Under the pieces are notes generated by a model, which ran no database searches, had not been told where the DNA came from, and saw only the letters and a list, made by a program, of their open reading frames with translations. This document shows, piece by piece, positions 1 to 7,289 of a stretch of DNA of 64,000 nt. Both the position numbers and the translations under genes were made by a program. The stretch is taken from contig CAYRYU010000008.1 in assembly GCA_964428355.1 (NCBI GenBank), forward strand, positions 1 to 64,000, in the 5' to 3' direction. Positions within the stretch are counted from its first letter, which is position 1, and every line of letters begins with the position of its first letter. Origin of the DNA: CAYRYU01 sp964428355 (GTDB taxonomy: Bacteria; Muiribacteriota; Ozemobacteria; Ozemobacterales; Ozemobacteraceae).

Positions 1-1
1 G

Positions 2-103
2 TCCCGTTTTCCCCTGGATGGGGAAGCTTTTCGGGACCTGACCCGTGAACCCCGTCTGGAGGGTGATATCAAATCCAGGCTGTACGGAGCCCGAGGCGAA
101 TAA
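2..103 (+). CDS. C-terminal end of an unidentified protein (cut by window start)
   Basis: An open frame enters from the left edge and runs 33 codons to a TAA at 101-103. Its translation is charged and ordinary in composition (it contains DGEAFRDLTREP and ends in YGARGE), as expected for a real C-terminus, and no other gene claims this stretch. Only the tail is visible, so neither family nor function can be assigned. It converges on the minus-strand gene that ends at 127. Confidence 0.4.
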   Translation, partial: SRFPLDGEAFRDLTREPRLEGDIKSRLYGARGE

Positions 104-126
104 TCCCGTCCCGGGGGGAGGGAGAA

Positions 127-645
127 TCAATTGATGATCTCTTCCTTCTTTTCGGGTGCTCCGTGGAGCTGGTTGGAGATTTCCTCGAGAAGAAGATTGT
201 GTTTGACTTTCAAGGAATCCATTTCCCGACGGAGCTCCATGTTCTCGCATTTGAACTGCTTCAGCTCGCGGGAGACCTCGTGATAACGGGAAATGAGGTT
301 TTCCAGGTTGTCGTTGAGGTTCTGGACTTCCCCGACAAGGCCGTCGAGGATCAGGTTCAAGGCATTGACGCCAGTGCCCTTCTTCTCGGACAGAAGCCCT
401 TCACCCTCGGAAATCTGGGTCAGGAGCTCCTGGGGCGTGAGTTTTTGCCGTAACTCGAGCTGTTTGAGGAAAAGAATGCGCTGAAGGGAGTCCGGGTCGA
501 GAAAGACTTCCTCCTCACCCTTCTCATTTCGCACCACCTCGAGCTTGAGGTGGGACTGATTCTTCTTCAGAAGATCCTGGAGGGCGGTGGGAAGTATCTG
601 GACGATATTTTGGACTTCCTTGATGGAATACTTCTTTTTTTCCAT
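127..645 (-). CDS. MerR-like DNA-binding / coiled-coil protein
   Basis: About 172 residues. The N-terminus (MEKKKYSIKEVQNIV, then a segment rich in PTALQDLLKK and DPDSLQRILFLKQL) has the length and pattern of a MerR-type winged helix-turn-helix: a YSIKEV first helix and a later Leu-rich helix. From about residue 95 onward the chain is predicted coiled coil (VQNLNDNLENLISRYHEVS and similar), likely for dimerisation. The start at MEKKK is chosen because the putative HTH begins there and a GGGAG lies about 11 bases upstream; an in-frame ATG at 663 would add six residues. It is divergent from the secreted protein at 796. The target is unknown; the MerR relation is by pattern only. Confidence 0.7.
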   Translation of the reverse strand: MEKKKYSIKEVQNIVQILPTALQDLLKKNQSHLKLEVVRNEKGEEEVFLDPDSLQRILFLKQLELRQKLTPQELLTQISEGEGLLSEKKGTGVNALNLILDGLVGEVQNLNDNLENLISRYHEVSRELKQFKCENMELRREMDSLKVKHNLLLEEISNQLHGAPEKKEEIIN

Positions 646-751
646 GCCGTCGGGGACTCCCATTTTTTGAGCTCTTGGTCTGATTTCCAAGGGAAGGCAG
701 GGGCCCGGATCGCACCGGGGGTCCGCCTTGCCCCCACTTCTATCGGCACTA

Positions 752-780
752 TTGTTGATACTTGATAGTTTCATTAGAAT
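752..780 (+). promoter_or_regulatory. Putative sigma-70-type promoter
   Basis: TTGTTG (752-757), a 17-base spacer, then TAGAAT (775-780), just upstream of the ribosome-binding sequence AGAGGGA of the gene starting at 796. It lies in the divergent intergenic region, which is locally AT-richer than its surroundings. Confidence 0.4.
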
Positions 781-795
781 TAAGTAGAGGGAATT

Positions 796-1338
796 ATGGT
801 GAAAAGCCGCGTTTTTTTCGTTCTCATGACATCTTTGACCTTGGGAATGGTCATTTCGTTCCCGGCATTTCCCGGAAAACTTGTTGTCGGGACGAAAGTG
901 ATCTATCCGGGCGGTGCCGATCAGCCCCCCAAGGAGAAAGACACCGGGATTTCCTGGAAAGCCGGCGATGAAGGCGGTTCTTCCGCCTCCGCCATGGGGG
1001 GAGGGGGCTCGAGAGCTTCTCTCCAGTATCAATCGATGCTCGACGGCGGGGACCTGGATGCCCTTTTTCGCGAGGTGGAAAACCGATACGATCCCATCAG
1101 TTCCTACTACAGGGTTATGACGCTCCAGGAAATGGGACGGGAGGAGGAGGCGGCTTCAGAGGCCTCCAGGCTTCTTCGGAGCGAACATTTCCCACCCGAT
1201 CTGAAGGCGAAGATCCAGGATTCCATGGAACTTTCTCCCGGAGCGGCCCCGCCAACCGGAACCGAAATCCCGGCCGAGTCAGAGGGCGAGCAAGAGACCG
1301 AACCGGATTTCGAGGATTCCCACGGCTCCGACCTCTGA
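796..1338 (+). CDS. Secreted protein of unknown function
   Basis: 180 residues. A basic N-terminus followed by a hydrophobic stretch (VFFVLMTSLTLGMVISFPAF) is a classical signal peptide, so export is likely. The mature part has a low-complexity Gly/Ser patch (residues ~60-72), a short helical region (YYRVMTLQEMGREEEAASEA) resembling a single TPR-like helix pair, and a very acidic Glu-rich C-terminus. AGAGGGA sits 5 bases before the ATG. I recognise no family. It converges on the membrane protein at 1418, with a short GC hairpin (1379-1395, no T tract) between them. Confidence 0.75.
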   Translation: MVKSRVFFVLMTSLTLGMVISFPAFPGKLVVGTKVIYPGGADQPPKEKDTGISWKAGDEGGSSASAMGGGGSRASLQYQSMLDGGDLDALFREVENRYDPISSYYRVMTLQEMGREEEAASEASRLLRSEHFPPDLKAKIQDSMELSPGAAPPTGTEIPAESEGEQETEPDFEDSHGSDL

Positions 1339-1417
1339 ACCGAACCTTCGAAGAACTCCCCCGAACCCGATCGACGTTCCGCGAAGAAATCGCGGACCCT
1401 GCGCTATGCCGAGGGGG

Positions 1418-1975
1418 TCAACCTGAAGGATCGCTTTTCTTCGAAATCTTCGAATAGATCCGAAACTCCTTCTTGAGGAAACCGAAAAGGAGAAAGACCG
1501 CCCCCACGATAATCAGACCGTACGGGAAAAAAGGGAACACCGCGTTGTAGAACGCTTCGAACCGTTCGCTGGAAGCCAGGCCAATCCAGGAAGCGGAAGC
1601 AACGATTCCGATGAAGATAAGAAGCCGGGAACCCGCGAAACCGATGAACTTGATCCGTAGATCCCAGTCTTTGGCGAAAGCCAGGAGAAAGAAGAGGATG
1701 TGCCTTTTCCGGCCAAACCAATGGATCGGAGCGAAATCGCCAAAAGTGAGGCCTCCCTGCTCAGGATACCTGGTGTTTCGGGAAAACAGATCGTAATAGA
1801 GGCAGAGGGAAACCGAAAGCACCAGGGCCAGGGAAAAGCCCACGAACCCGGGCCAACCCATGATTCCCACCACGGGGTTGGCCTCGAGGGAAAGATCGGG
1901 GGAAAAACTGAAAGTCACGAAGAGATCCGCGAATCTCGTGATGAGCATCAATGCCACGAGGACGACGAACTCCAC
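1418..1975 (-). CDS. Small integral membrane protein (DUF5658-like)
   Basis: About 185 residues with four or five hydrophobic segments: near residues 1-20, 40-60, 100-125 and 140-165. The early pattern 'RFADLFVTF...EANPVV' resembles the D-x-x-T ... E-x-NP signature of DUF5658-type membrane proteins; that is a pattern match, not a search result. The frame stays open to 2113, but the first ~22 codons there lie inside the end of the esterase gene and look like its shadow. The GTG at 1975 is the only start codon between the esterase stop and the first membrane segment, with GGAGGGA about 13 bases upstream. Probably cotranscribed with the esterase. Function unknown. Confidence 0.65.
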   Translation of the reverse strand: MEFVVLVALMLITRFADLFVTFSFSPDLSLEANPVVGIMGWPGFVGFSLALVLSVSLCLYYDLFSRNTRYPEQGGLTFGDFAPIHWFGRKRHILFFLLAFAKDWDLRIKFIGFAGSRLLIFIGIVASASWIGLASSERFEAFYNAVFPFFPYGLIIVGAVFLLFGFLKKEFRIYSKISKKSDPSG

Positions 1976-2046
1976 AGTTGCGGGAAGGTCTCCCTCCGCA
2001 ACCGGGGTGGTTCCGGGCGCTTGACCGTCGAGGTCTCGAGGTTCGC

Positions 2047-2796
2047 TCAGACTGCCTTTTCCTCCACGAGGAAGGAAAGGAAATAGGGCATCTGCTTTTT
2101 CCACCAGGGCCAATCGTGGTGGACGTCATAACCCCAGATGTCCACCCAGGCGGGAATCTGCTTGGCCTCGAAAATCCCCTTCAGCGCGCGTGAATCAGCC
2201 AGAGACTCGTTTTCCCATGCACCCTGGCCGCAGCAGATCGCAAGCCGGTTTCGCCTCAGGGGTTCGAGGTACTTCGGATCCTCCAGGCTGGGCAGGTAAT
2301 CGAGGGGGGAGTTGAAATAGACATTGTCGTCCATGTAATCCCCAATAAGGTGGGAAAGCCGGTAGATGCCGCTCAAGGCAATCGTGGAGTCGAAAAGGTC
2401 GGGGAACTTGAGGGCAAAGTTGACCGAATGAAAAGCCCCCAGACTGCAACCTGCCAGGGTCATCCCAGCCCGGGACTTGGTTTGCTGACGGATGAATGGA
2501 ACCACTTCCCCATAGATGTAGCGCTCGTAAAGGGTATGGCGTTGAGCCCTTTCCCCCGCGGGACTCCCCTGGTTCAACCAGCTTTCCCCGTCGATGCTGG
2601 CGACGGTGAAAACCCTGATCTTTCCGTGCTCGATGAAAGGCTTGATCGCTTCCACCATGCCGAAATCCTCGAACTCATGAAAGGTTCCACCGGCGCAGGG
2701 AAAAACCAGGACCGGTTTCCCCCAACTTCCGTAAACCTTCATCGTCATTTCCCGTCCGAGGTTGAGGCTCATCCAGCTATGAGTTTCGATGTTCAT
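2047..2796 (-). CDS. Putative esterase (esterase D / antigen-85-like alpha/beta hydrolase)
   Basis: 249 residues, the usual length for the PF00756-type esterases. Visible landmarks are a strand-oxyanion segment (KPVLVFPCAGG), the nucleophile elbow G-C-S-L-G (AGCSLGAFHSVNF) and a C-terminal catalytic-His segment (DVHHDWPWWKKQ). The family hydrolyses acyl or thioester substrates such as S-formylglutathione; which substrate is used here cannot be told. There is no signal peptide, so it is cytoplasmic. It is followed on the same strand by the small membrane protein and preceded by the four-repeat secreted protein. Confidence 0.85.
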   Translation of the reverse strand: MNIETHSWMSLNLGREMTMKVYGSWGKPVLVFPCAGGTFHEFEDFGMVEAIKPFIEHGKIRVFTVASIDGESWLNQGSPAGERAQRHTLYERYIYGEVVPFIRQQTKSRAGMTLAGCSLGAFHSVNFALKFPDLFDSTIALSGIYRLSHLIGDYMDDNVYFNSPLDYLPSLEDPKYLEPLRRNRLAICCGQGAWENESLADSRALKGIFEAKQIPAWVDIWGYDVHHDWPWWKKQMPYFLSFLVEEKAV

Positions 2797-2836
2797 TTTC
2801 CCATTCCCATTTTCGTGCTTTCACCGGGGTGGTGGT

Positions 2837-4195
2837 TCAGCGAAAAACCTTGACCGTATGGAGGAAATCATCACACATGTGGACCTCGACCGGCGCTCCC
2901 CCGAGAACGTCCTTCGAAATCTCCCCAACGGTTTCCTGGGCCGCCCTGGTTATCGCCTCGTCCTTTTCCGCGCCTTCCCTTACGACGAACCGGAACCGGT
3001 AGGTTGAACCCCTTCTCGAAAACTGGACAGTTTTCGGGGTCCCATCGGCGAACTTGTTCTTCTTGAGGAATTCCCCCAGTTTCTCAGCCTCTTCCTTTTT
3101 CACCCCGGAGGTGTAACGGATCTCGACCTTTTCAACCGAGATCGATTCGCCTTTCGAATCTTCAGTGCTGACGACCTTGAGGGTTTTGAGATACTGGTCG
3201 CAAAGGTGGAAATCTATGGTATCCCTCTTGAAGAGGCTCTTTCCCATCTCCTCCGCGAACACCGCGGCATTCTTCAGGAAACTCTCGTCCTTCTCGAATC
3301 CCTCTTTTACCACCATCCCGAAAATCGGCACTCCATCGATGAGATCGATCGTGATCGTTTTTTCCCGGCCGTCCAGAAATCCGGTCTCGACGAGAAAATC
3401 ACCGAGTTTTCTCGCGGTTTCCTCCCCCGCTTCTTTCGAAAACCTAACCTGGCCCCCCTTTACCACGATCTCTCCAAGGGGCTCGACGGAGGTGACCGTG
3501 GCGAACTGCTCGTTGCAGAGATCGATGTTCACCTGGGCATTTTCGAAAACATTCTTGGAAAGTTCGGTGCACATCGCCCGGACGGTTTGGAGGTACCCGC
3601 TGTCGTTCTCGAAGCCGGGTTTCACAACGTATCGAAAGGTGAAGACCTTTCCCGACTTCTCGAGTTGCGTAAAGATCTCCTTGCCGGAAAAGAATGACTC
3701 CTTGAGGAGATATTCACCGAGTTTCTTCCCTTCTTCTGGAGTAACCGGGGGGCCGAAGAAGATCTCGGCTTTTTCGAATTTCAGGGCATGCTCGAAAGCG
3801 GGGAGGTTCTTGAGGGTCTTGAACTGGTCATCGCATAGGTGTGCAACAACCTTCTCGCTGGGAAACCGGGATTGGGCAAGCATGGAAACGAACATCCTGA
3901 CGGTCTGAACGTATTTGGGATCGTTTTCCATTCCTTTGTTGACCACGAACCTGAACTGGACTTCCCCTTTGTCGCGGGTGATCTGGGCGGAGATCTCCTT
4001 GTCCCCGAAAAAACCGGTGGAGACGAGGTAGTCCCCGAGTTTCTCGGCATCCTCCTTCTGGATGGAGGGGGTGTAGTAAAGTTCGGCCTTGTTGAACTGC
4101 AGTCGGGTTCCGAAATCGGCTCCCCGTCCGGTTTCGGAGACGAACAGAAACACCGTGAAAAGAACTGCCAGGAACCGCCAACTGGATCGGGTCAT
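2837..4195 (-). CDS. Secreted protein built of four tandem ~100-residue repeats
   Basis: 452 residues. A signal peptide (residues ~1-26, ending near GRGA) precedes four copies of one unit, at about residues 33-131, 137-237, 242-342 and 350-452. Each unit has the same order of motifs: a strand with [KV]x[EQ][VIL], a helix with E-x-x-x-K-L-G-[DE]-[YF]-L, a 'GF/SFF.G.E' turn, a strand ending F-R-[FY]-V-V followed by x-G-x-E-[NK]-D, and a closing [HDN]-[LM]-C-[DN]-x-x-[FL]-x-T-[LV]-K. Each unit therefore keeps one Cys before an acidic or amide residue, which could pair or bind a ligand. The TAGGAGGA ribosome-binding site is strong. I do not recognise the family. An envelope scaffold or binding role is possible but unproven. 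Confidence 0.9.
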   Translation of the reverse strand: MTRSSWRFLAVLFTVFLFVSETGRGADFGTRLQFNKAELYYTPSIQKEDAEKLGDYLVSTGFFGDKEISAQITRDKGEVQFRFVVNKGMENDPKYVQTVRMFVSMLAQSRFPSEKVVAHLCDDQFKTLKNLPAFEHALKFEKAEIFFGPPVTPEEGKKLGEYLLKESFFSGKEIFTQLEKSGKVFTFRYVVKPGFENDSGYLQTVRAMCTELSKNVFENAQVNIDLCNEQFATVTSVEPLGEIVVKGGQVRFSKEAGEETARKLGDFLVETGFLDGREKTITIDLIDGVPIFGMVVKEGFEKDESFLKNAAVFAEEMGKSLFKRDTIDFHLCDQYLKTLKVVSTEDSKGESISVEKVEIRYTSGVKKEEAEKLGEFLKKNKFADGTPKTVQFSRRGSTYRFRFVVREGAEKDEAITRAAQETVGEISKDVLGGAPVEVHMCDDFLHTVKVFR

Positions 4196-4268
4196 CCGTA
4201 TCCTCCTAAAGAAGGCTTTTCACCTTGTCAGATCGAACCGGGAGATGGAAGGGCGCATCGGGAAACGT

Positions 4269-5831
4269 TCAGCTGGCAACCGTCACGCGGTTGCGACCGG
4301 ATTCCTTCGACTTGTACAAAGCCTCGTCGGCCGCCTTCAGGATCTTTTCCTCCGAATCCCCGTGTGTGGGGAAAGTGGCCAGGCCTCCGCTGATCGACAA
4401 CTTCACCTTCTGGCCCTGGAAGGACATTTCGAGTTGCTCGACCTTCGCCCTGATCCGCTCCGCGAGGATGAAAGCGCCCTGTTCACTGGTGTGGGGAAGG
4501 ATCAGCGCGAACTCCTCACCCCCGAAACGTGCAGGCATATCGACTCCGCTGCGGATGGAATTGTGGATCACGTTCGCCGCAGCCTGGAGAACCTGATTCC
4601 CGAAAGGGTGACCGTGCGTATCGTTGACGGACTTGAAATGGTCAAGGTCGAAGATCACCAGGGTGAAGTTCATCTTGTACCGTCGGCACCGGTTCACCTC
4701 TTCCGCAAGGCGTTCCTTGAAATATCGGAACGTGAAGAGGTCGGTTAGCTCGTCTTTGATCGAAAGTTGGTAATACTGCTGCCTTTGGAGTGCCAGCGAG
4801 ATGAGGTGTGCCGCGACGCTCATTGCTTCGACGTCTTGCGGGGAGAAGGTCTTCTTCCTCGAGAGTATCGAATAGTTCATCACGCCCAGGGGCTTCTCTC
4901 CTGCGAGAAGCGGTATCGAGCACAGGGCGAAGATCTTTCGGGGCTTGATTCCGGGAAATTCGAAGGGGACGAACCGTTCGTCCTCCGAGCCCACGTTCGT
5001 CAGGATGGCTTTCCGGCTCAAAAGTGCCAGGCCAGCTATTCCCTTTCCGATGGAGAGTTTGACCAGCCTGATCTTCTGTTTCTCCCCCAAAACCTGGAAG
5101 GTTTTCAATTCCTCGGTCTTCGGATCCAGGAGCATGATGGAAACCCGGTCAACGCTGACCAGGTTCATGACGCTCTCGATGACCTTCTTGGAGAGTGTCT
5201 CGAAATCATACGCGAGGCTCAGGCTCAGGCTCATCTCGTACAAGGCCGAGATCTCCCTTCCCCGGATTTCGAGGGTTTTCTGGGAACGTTTGTGTTCCTC
5301 GACAACCCTGCCGTGCACAACCGCGTTGTCCAGCTGGCTGCTGACGATCGAAAGCAGGTAAGCATCCATGTCATCGAAGAAACGTTTCCGGTTGGCCAGA
5401 AGGAAAGCCCCCTCCAGCTGGGAGGTGATGACCATGGGAAAGACCAGGTAGTTGGAGATTCCCTCCCTGACCAACGCGGGGTCAGGGTCGTTGACGATCT
5501 TGTTCGAAAGCGGATCGGAAAGGAACTGGCCCAGGATTTCCTTGATTCGAGGGGAAAGCTTCTCGCCGGATTTTTCATCGCGGGAGCAGACGAACAAGCC
5601 ACCGTCCTTCCTCTTCGAACCGTCTACCAGGAGAAACCCCGCGACGTGGCACTTCGAGACCCGGAGAATGACATCCAGGGATTTTTGTACAAGCTTTGCG
5701 ATCGAGTTGTACCTGTCCGTGATACGGTCGATAAGGTAGACCAACCTCAGTTCCCGGTATTTCCAGATGAGGAACTTTTCCCTTTCCTGGGGAAGGACCT
5801 CGGACAACTTCCTGTCAAGATTCACGTGCAT
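4269..5831 (-). CDS. Diguanylate cyclase with two GAF domains
   Basis: About 520 residues. Two GAF-like sensory domains (roughly residues 25-170 and 195-340) precede a GGDEF domain (~350-515). The catalytic signature appears as GGEEF (ARFGGEEFALIL), and the upstream FDLDHFKSVNDTHGH matches the metal- and GTP-binding part of active cyclases, so it should make c-di-GMP in the cytoplasm. The start is uncertain: ATG at 5831 directly abuts CCGGAGG (no spacing), while the frame stays open to a GTG at 5927 without a ribosome-binding site. No inhibitory RxxD is evident ahead of GGEEF. It is divergent from the Cache-HAMP operon, so the two may share control signals. Confidence 0.9.
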   Translation of the reverse strand: MHVNLDRKLSEVLPQEREKFLIWKYRELRLVYLIDRITDRYNSIAKLVQKSLDVILRVSKCHVAGFLLVDGSKRKDGGLFVCSRDEKSGEKLSPRIKEILGQFLSDPLSNKIVNDPDPALVREGISNYLVFPMVITSQLEGAFLLANRKRFFDDMDAYLLSIVSSQLDNAVVHGRVVEEHKRSQKTLEIRGREISALYEMSLSLSLAYDFETLSKKVIESVMNLVSVDRVSIMLLDPKTEELKTFQVLGEKQKIRLVKLSIGKGIAGLALLSRKAILTNVGSEDERFVPFEFPGIKPRKIFALCSIPLLAGEKPLGVMNYSILSRKKTFSPQDVEAMSVAAHLISLALQRQQYYQLSIKDELTDLFTFRYFKERLAEEVNRCRRYKMNFTLVIFDLDHFKSVNDTHGHPFGNQVLQAAANVIHNSIRSGVDMPARFGGEEFALILPHTSEQGAFILAERIRAKVEQLEMSFQGQKVKLSISGGLATFPTHGDSEEKILKAADEALYKSKESGRNRVTVAS

Positions 5832-5990
5832 CCTCCGGAAAACGAGTGGGTGGTGTTCGATTCCTCTCGAATCCTGGTGAGAGATCCGGGGACTCATCAG
5901 GGGAATTCTCAGGCAGGAAGATACCACGAATCCGAAATATCTGCTATAGTTACATCAACTTCGAGCGTCCGGAAATTTTGGAGGAACCTT

Positions 5991-7289
5991 CTGAACGGGT
6001 CACGCGACCTGGAGTCACGGGCCGGGGCGCCGGAGGGGGATGGAAACCCGGCTTCGGTTGCCCACGGGCCCCTGTCCGGGATTCCCTGGCACCGGCGGAT
6101 CGAGAACCGTATTCTTCTTGTCTGCATCGTTGCAGGGGTTTTCCCCATTCTCCTCCTAACCGGAATCATCTCCTACAAAGTGCGCAACGACCTGATCCAA
6201 CAGGCCGTTTCCTCGCAACAACAGAGTACGGGTGCGATCATGAACGGGATCAACAACCTGATCAGCACCTGGGAGCGGCAACTTTCCCTGCTTGCCCAGG
6301 ATCCGGAAATCCAAAGCATGAACCCGGAATCCCAGCGGCAGACGATCTACCGTTTCCTCGATCTCAATCCCGTCTTCTTCAGCGCTTTCGTCTACTCCGT
6401 CGATGGACGGGTGACCTCGATCGCGTTCAGGAACCGGTTCCGGGGACTGGACGCAAGATACGAAAACAGCAACATCCTCAACTCCAAGAGCAGGAACCTC
6501 CATTCGACCCGGTCCACCTTCCTGCGCGTTCTCCAGACGAGATCGCCTGCCATCACGGAGCACGTTGTTTCCTCCTTCGACCAGAAGATGATCCTGATGA
6601 TGGTTCCGGTTTTCGATTTCGTCGATTCCCGCCGTGTCATCGGCGTCGTCAGTTGTTCGATCAACCTCGAGGGGCCTGAAATGAACGAGGTGATCAAGGG
6701 ATACCCCGTGACGGGCGGCGGGGTCCTTGTCCTCCTCGATGAGCAGGGCAGCCTCATCGCCGGCCGGGGAGCTGAACTCCCGGAAGGCCTGGTGAAAATC
6801 GAGCTGGGCAAGGTTCCTGCGGGGGAAACCACCTTCCAACCGATCCAGTTCGACATGGGTGGGCGGCCTTACATCGGAATTCTCGCGAAGGTTCCCATGA
6901 TCAGCGGATTCCTCGTGTCCGCAAAGCCGCGGGCGGAGGTCTTTTCCTTCCTCAACCGCTTGCTGGTAGATCTTTCACTTGTCCTCGCCCTGGCGCTCGT
7001 GTTGGCGGGAGTCTTCAGCTTCGCGGTCGCCCGTGCCCTTGCCAGGAACGTAAACCGGCTTTTCAAAGGGATTCGCGATGTTTCCGAGGGAATGGTCAAC
7101 CACCGGGTCCCCGTCGAAGGCGACGACGAGCTTGCGCAGGCCTGCAGCGCTTTCAACGAGATGGTCGCCACCCTCGAGAAGAACCGGCTGATGGATGACA
7201 TCTGGTCCCGGGAATGGGAACGCGGGAAGTCAGAACCTGGATCGAAACCGGCCGGAAAGAAAACCGACGGGGGCGGTCAGCCCAGATGA
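5991..7289 (+). CDS. Membrane sensor: Cache-like ectodomain + HAMP, no output domain
   Basis: About 432 residues: TM1 (~40-62), a ~260-residue extracytoplasmic double-Cache-like region (it includes FSAFVYSVDGRVTSIAFRN and VPVFDFVDSRRVIGVVSCSI), TM2 (~324-350) and a HAMP (~350-400, ending ELAQACSAFNEMVATLEKN). The chain stops after a short polar tail, with no methyl-accepting, kinase or cyclase output. The start is unusual: no ATG, GTG or TTG precedes TM1 in frame, but a CTG at 5991 lies 5 bases after GGAGGA, so I propose a CTG start. A TATAGT at 5945-5950 could be a -10. It overlaps the transporter gene by ATGA and likely feeds a signal to the following proteins. Confidence 0.75.
   Translation: MNGSRDLESRAGAPEGDGNPASVAHGPLSGIPWHRRIENRILLVCIVAGVFPILLLTGIISYKVRNDLIQQAVSSQQQSTGAIMNGINNLISTWERQLSLLAQDPEIQSMNPESQRQTIYRFLDLNPVFFSAFVYSVDGRVTSIAFRNRFRGLDARYENSNILNSKSRNLHSTRSTFLRVLQTRSPAITEHVVSSFDQKMILMMVPVFDFVDSRRVIGVVSCSINLEGPEMNEVIKGYPVTGGGVLVLLDEQGSLIAGRGAELPEGLVKIELGKVPAGETTFQPIQFDMGGRPYIGILAKVPMISGFLVSAKPRAEVFSFLNRLLVDLSLVLALALVLAGVFSFAVARALARNVNRLFKGIRDVSEGMVNHRVPVEGDDELAQACSAFNEMVATLEKNRLMDDIWSREWERGKSEPGSKPAGKKTDGGGQPR

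Noticed and set aside
2..103. Family-2 palindromic repeat at the window start (GAAGCTTTTCGGGACCTG)
   Set aside because: Resembles part of the 27-base repeat at 35835 but with several mismatches and no palindrome; too short to call.
1379..1395. Intrinsic terminator between convergent genes
   Set aside because: A 6-bp hairpin (CCGCGA/TCGCGG) exists but no T tract follows on either strand.
4767..5990. Upstream part of the long plus-strand frame ending at 7289
   Set aside because: It is antisense to the diguanylate cyclase; the real sensor gene begins near 5991 where the membrane-protein pattern and GGAGGA appear.
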